Shown: one piece after another, positions 16,221 through 16,232 of the stretch
Layout of the letters: each line of letters begins with the position of its first letter
Numbering within the stretch: position 1 is the first letter of the stretch
NCBI GenBank assembly: GCA_929200335.1
Contig: CAKMZG010000025.1
Span: forward strand, 2,776 to 19,007
Reading direction: 5' to 3'
Origin: an uncultured Alphaproteobacteria bacterium
GTDB taxonomy: Bacteria; Pseudomonadota; Alphaproteobacteria; Rhizobiales; Rhizobiaceae
DNA length: 16,232 nucleotides
The notes under the pieces: generated by a model
Database searches by the model: none
Told to the model about the DNA's origin: nothing
What the model saw: only the letters and a program-made list of their open reading frames with translations
Translations under genes and position numbers: made by a program

Positions 16221-16232
16221 TGAATATACACC

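Overview
The window is AT-rich (roughly 40% GC by eye), densely coded DNA that reads like the chromosome of an alphaproteobacterium, most likely a low-GC member of the Hyphomicrobiales (Rhizobiales) or a close relative. This rests on protein style: a PleC/DivJ-like PAS histidine kinase, a YcaD-type MFS carrier with an alphaproteobacterial-looking C-terminal tail, a form II CoxL-type molybdenum hydroxylase subunit, and the 'WRPPGNR' type of uracil-DNA glycosylase. Genus cannot be fixed from the sequence alone. I saw no mobile element, CRISPR array, tRNA, rRNA or prophage gene. No interval between genes exceeds 200 bases, and every gene except the two at the edges is intact.

Layout. Positions 1-443 hold the 3' end of glnE (glutamine synthetase adenylyltransferase), followed on the same strand by a small exported four-EF-hand protein (506-937). 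A hairpin terminator (971-998) separates these from two genes on the minus strand: a two-PAS membrane histidine kinase (999-3395) and, upstream of it, the aminopeptidase pepN (3592-6234). pepN is divergent from pgi (6360-8009, plus), and the 125-bp gap carries overlapping candidate promoters and a 7-bp dyad. pgi converges on a DMT/EamA permease (8067-9005, minus). That gene is divergent from a stand-alone CoxL-like molybdopterin subunit (9138-11462, plus), which is followed 38 bp later by thiD (11501-12295). From 12350 to the end all genes are on the minus strand, in transcription order: a periplasmic solute-binding protein (14604-16220), a family 4-like uracil-DNA glycosylase (13694-14527) and a YcaD-like MFS transporter (12350-13636).

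How the genes fit together. Most are housekeeping or scavenging functions: nitrogen control (GlnE), peptide use (PepN, peptide-type binding protein), central carbon (Pgi), thiamine pyrimidine phosphorylation (ThiD), base-excision repair (UDG) and two general carriers. The window does not show one integrated novel system. The points most worth a second look are the molybdenum hydroxylase large subunit with no neighbouring FAD or 2Fe-2S subunits and apparently co-transcribed with thiD, the uracil-DNA glycosylase lacking two of the four expected iron-sulfur cysteines, the orphan two-PAS kinase, and the dyads in the divergent promoter regions.
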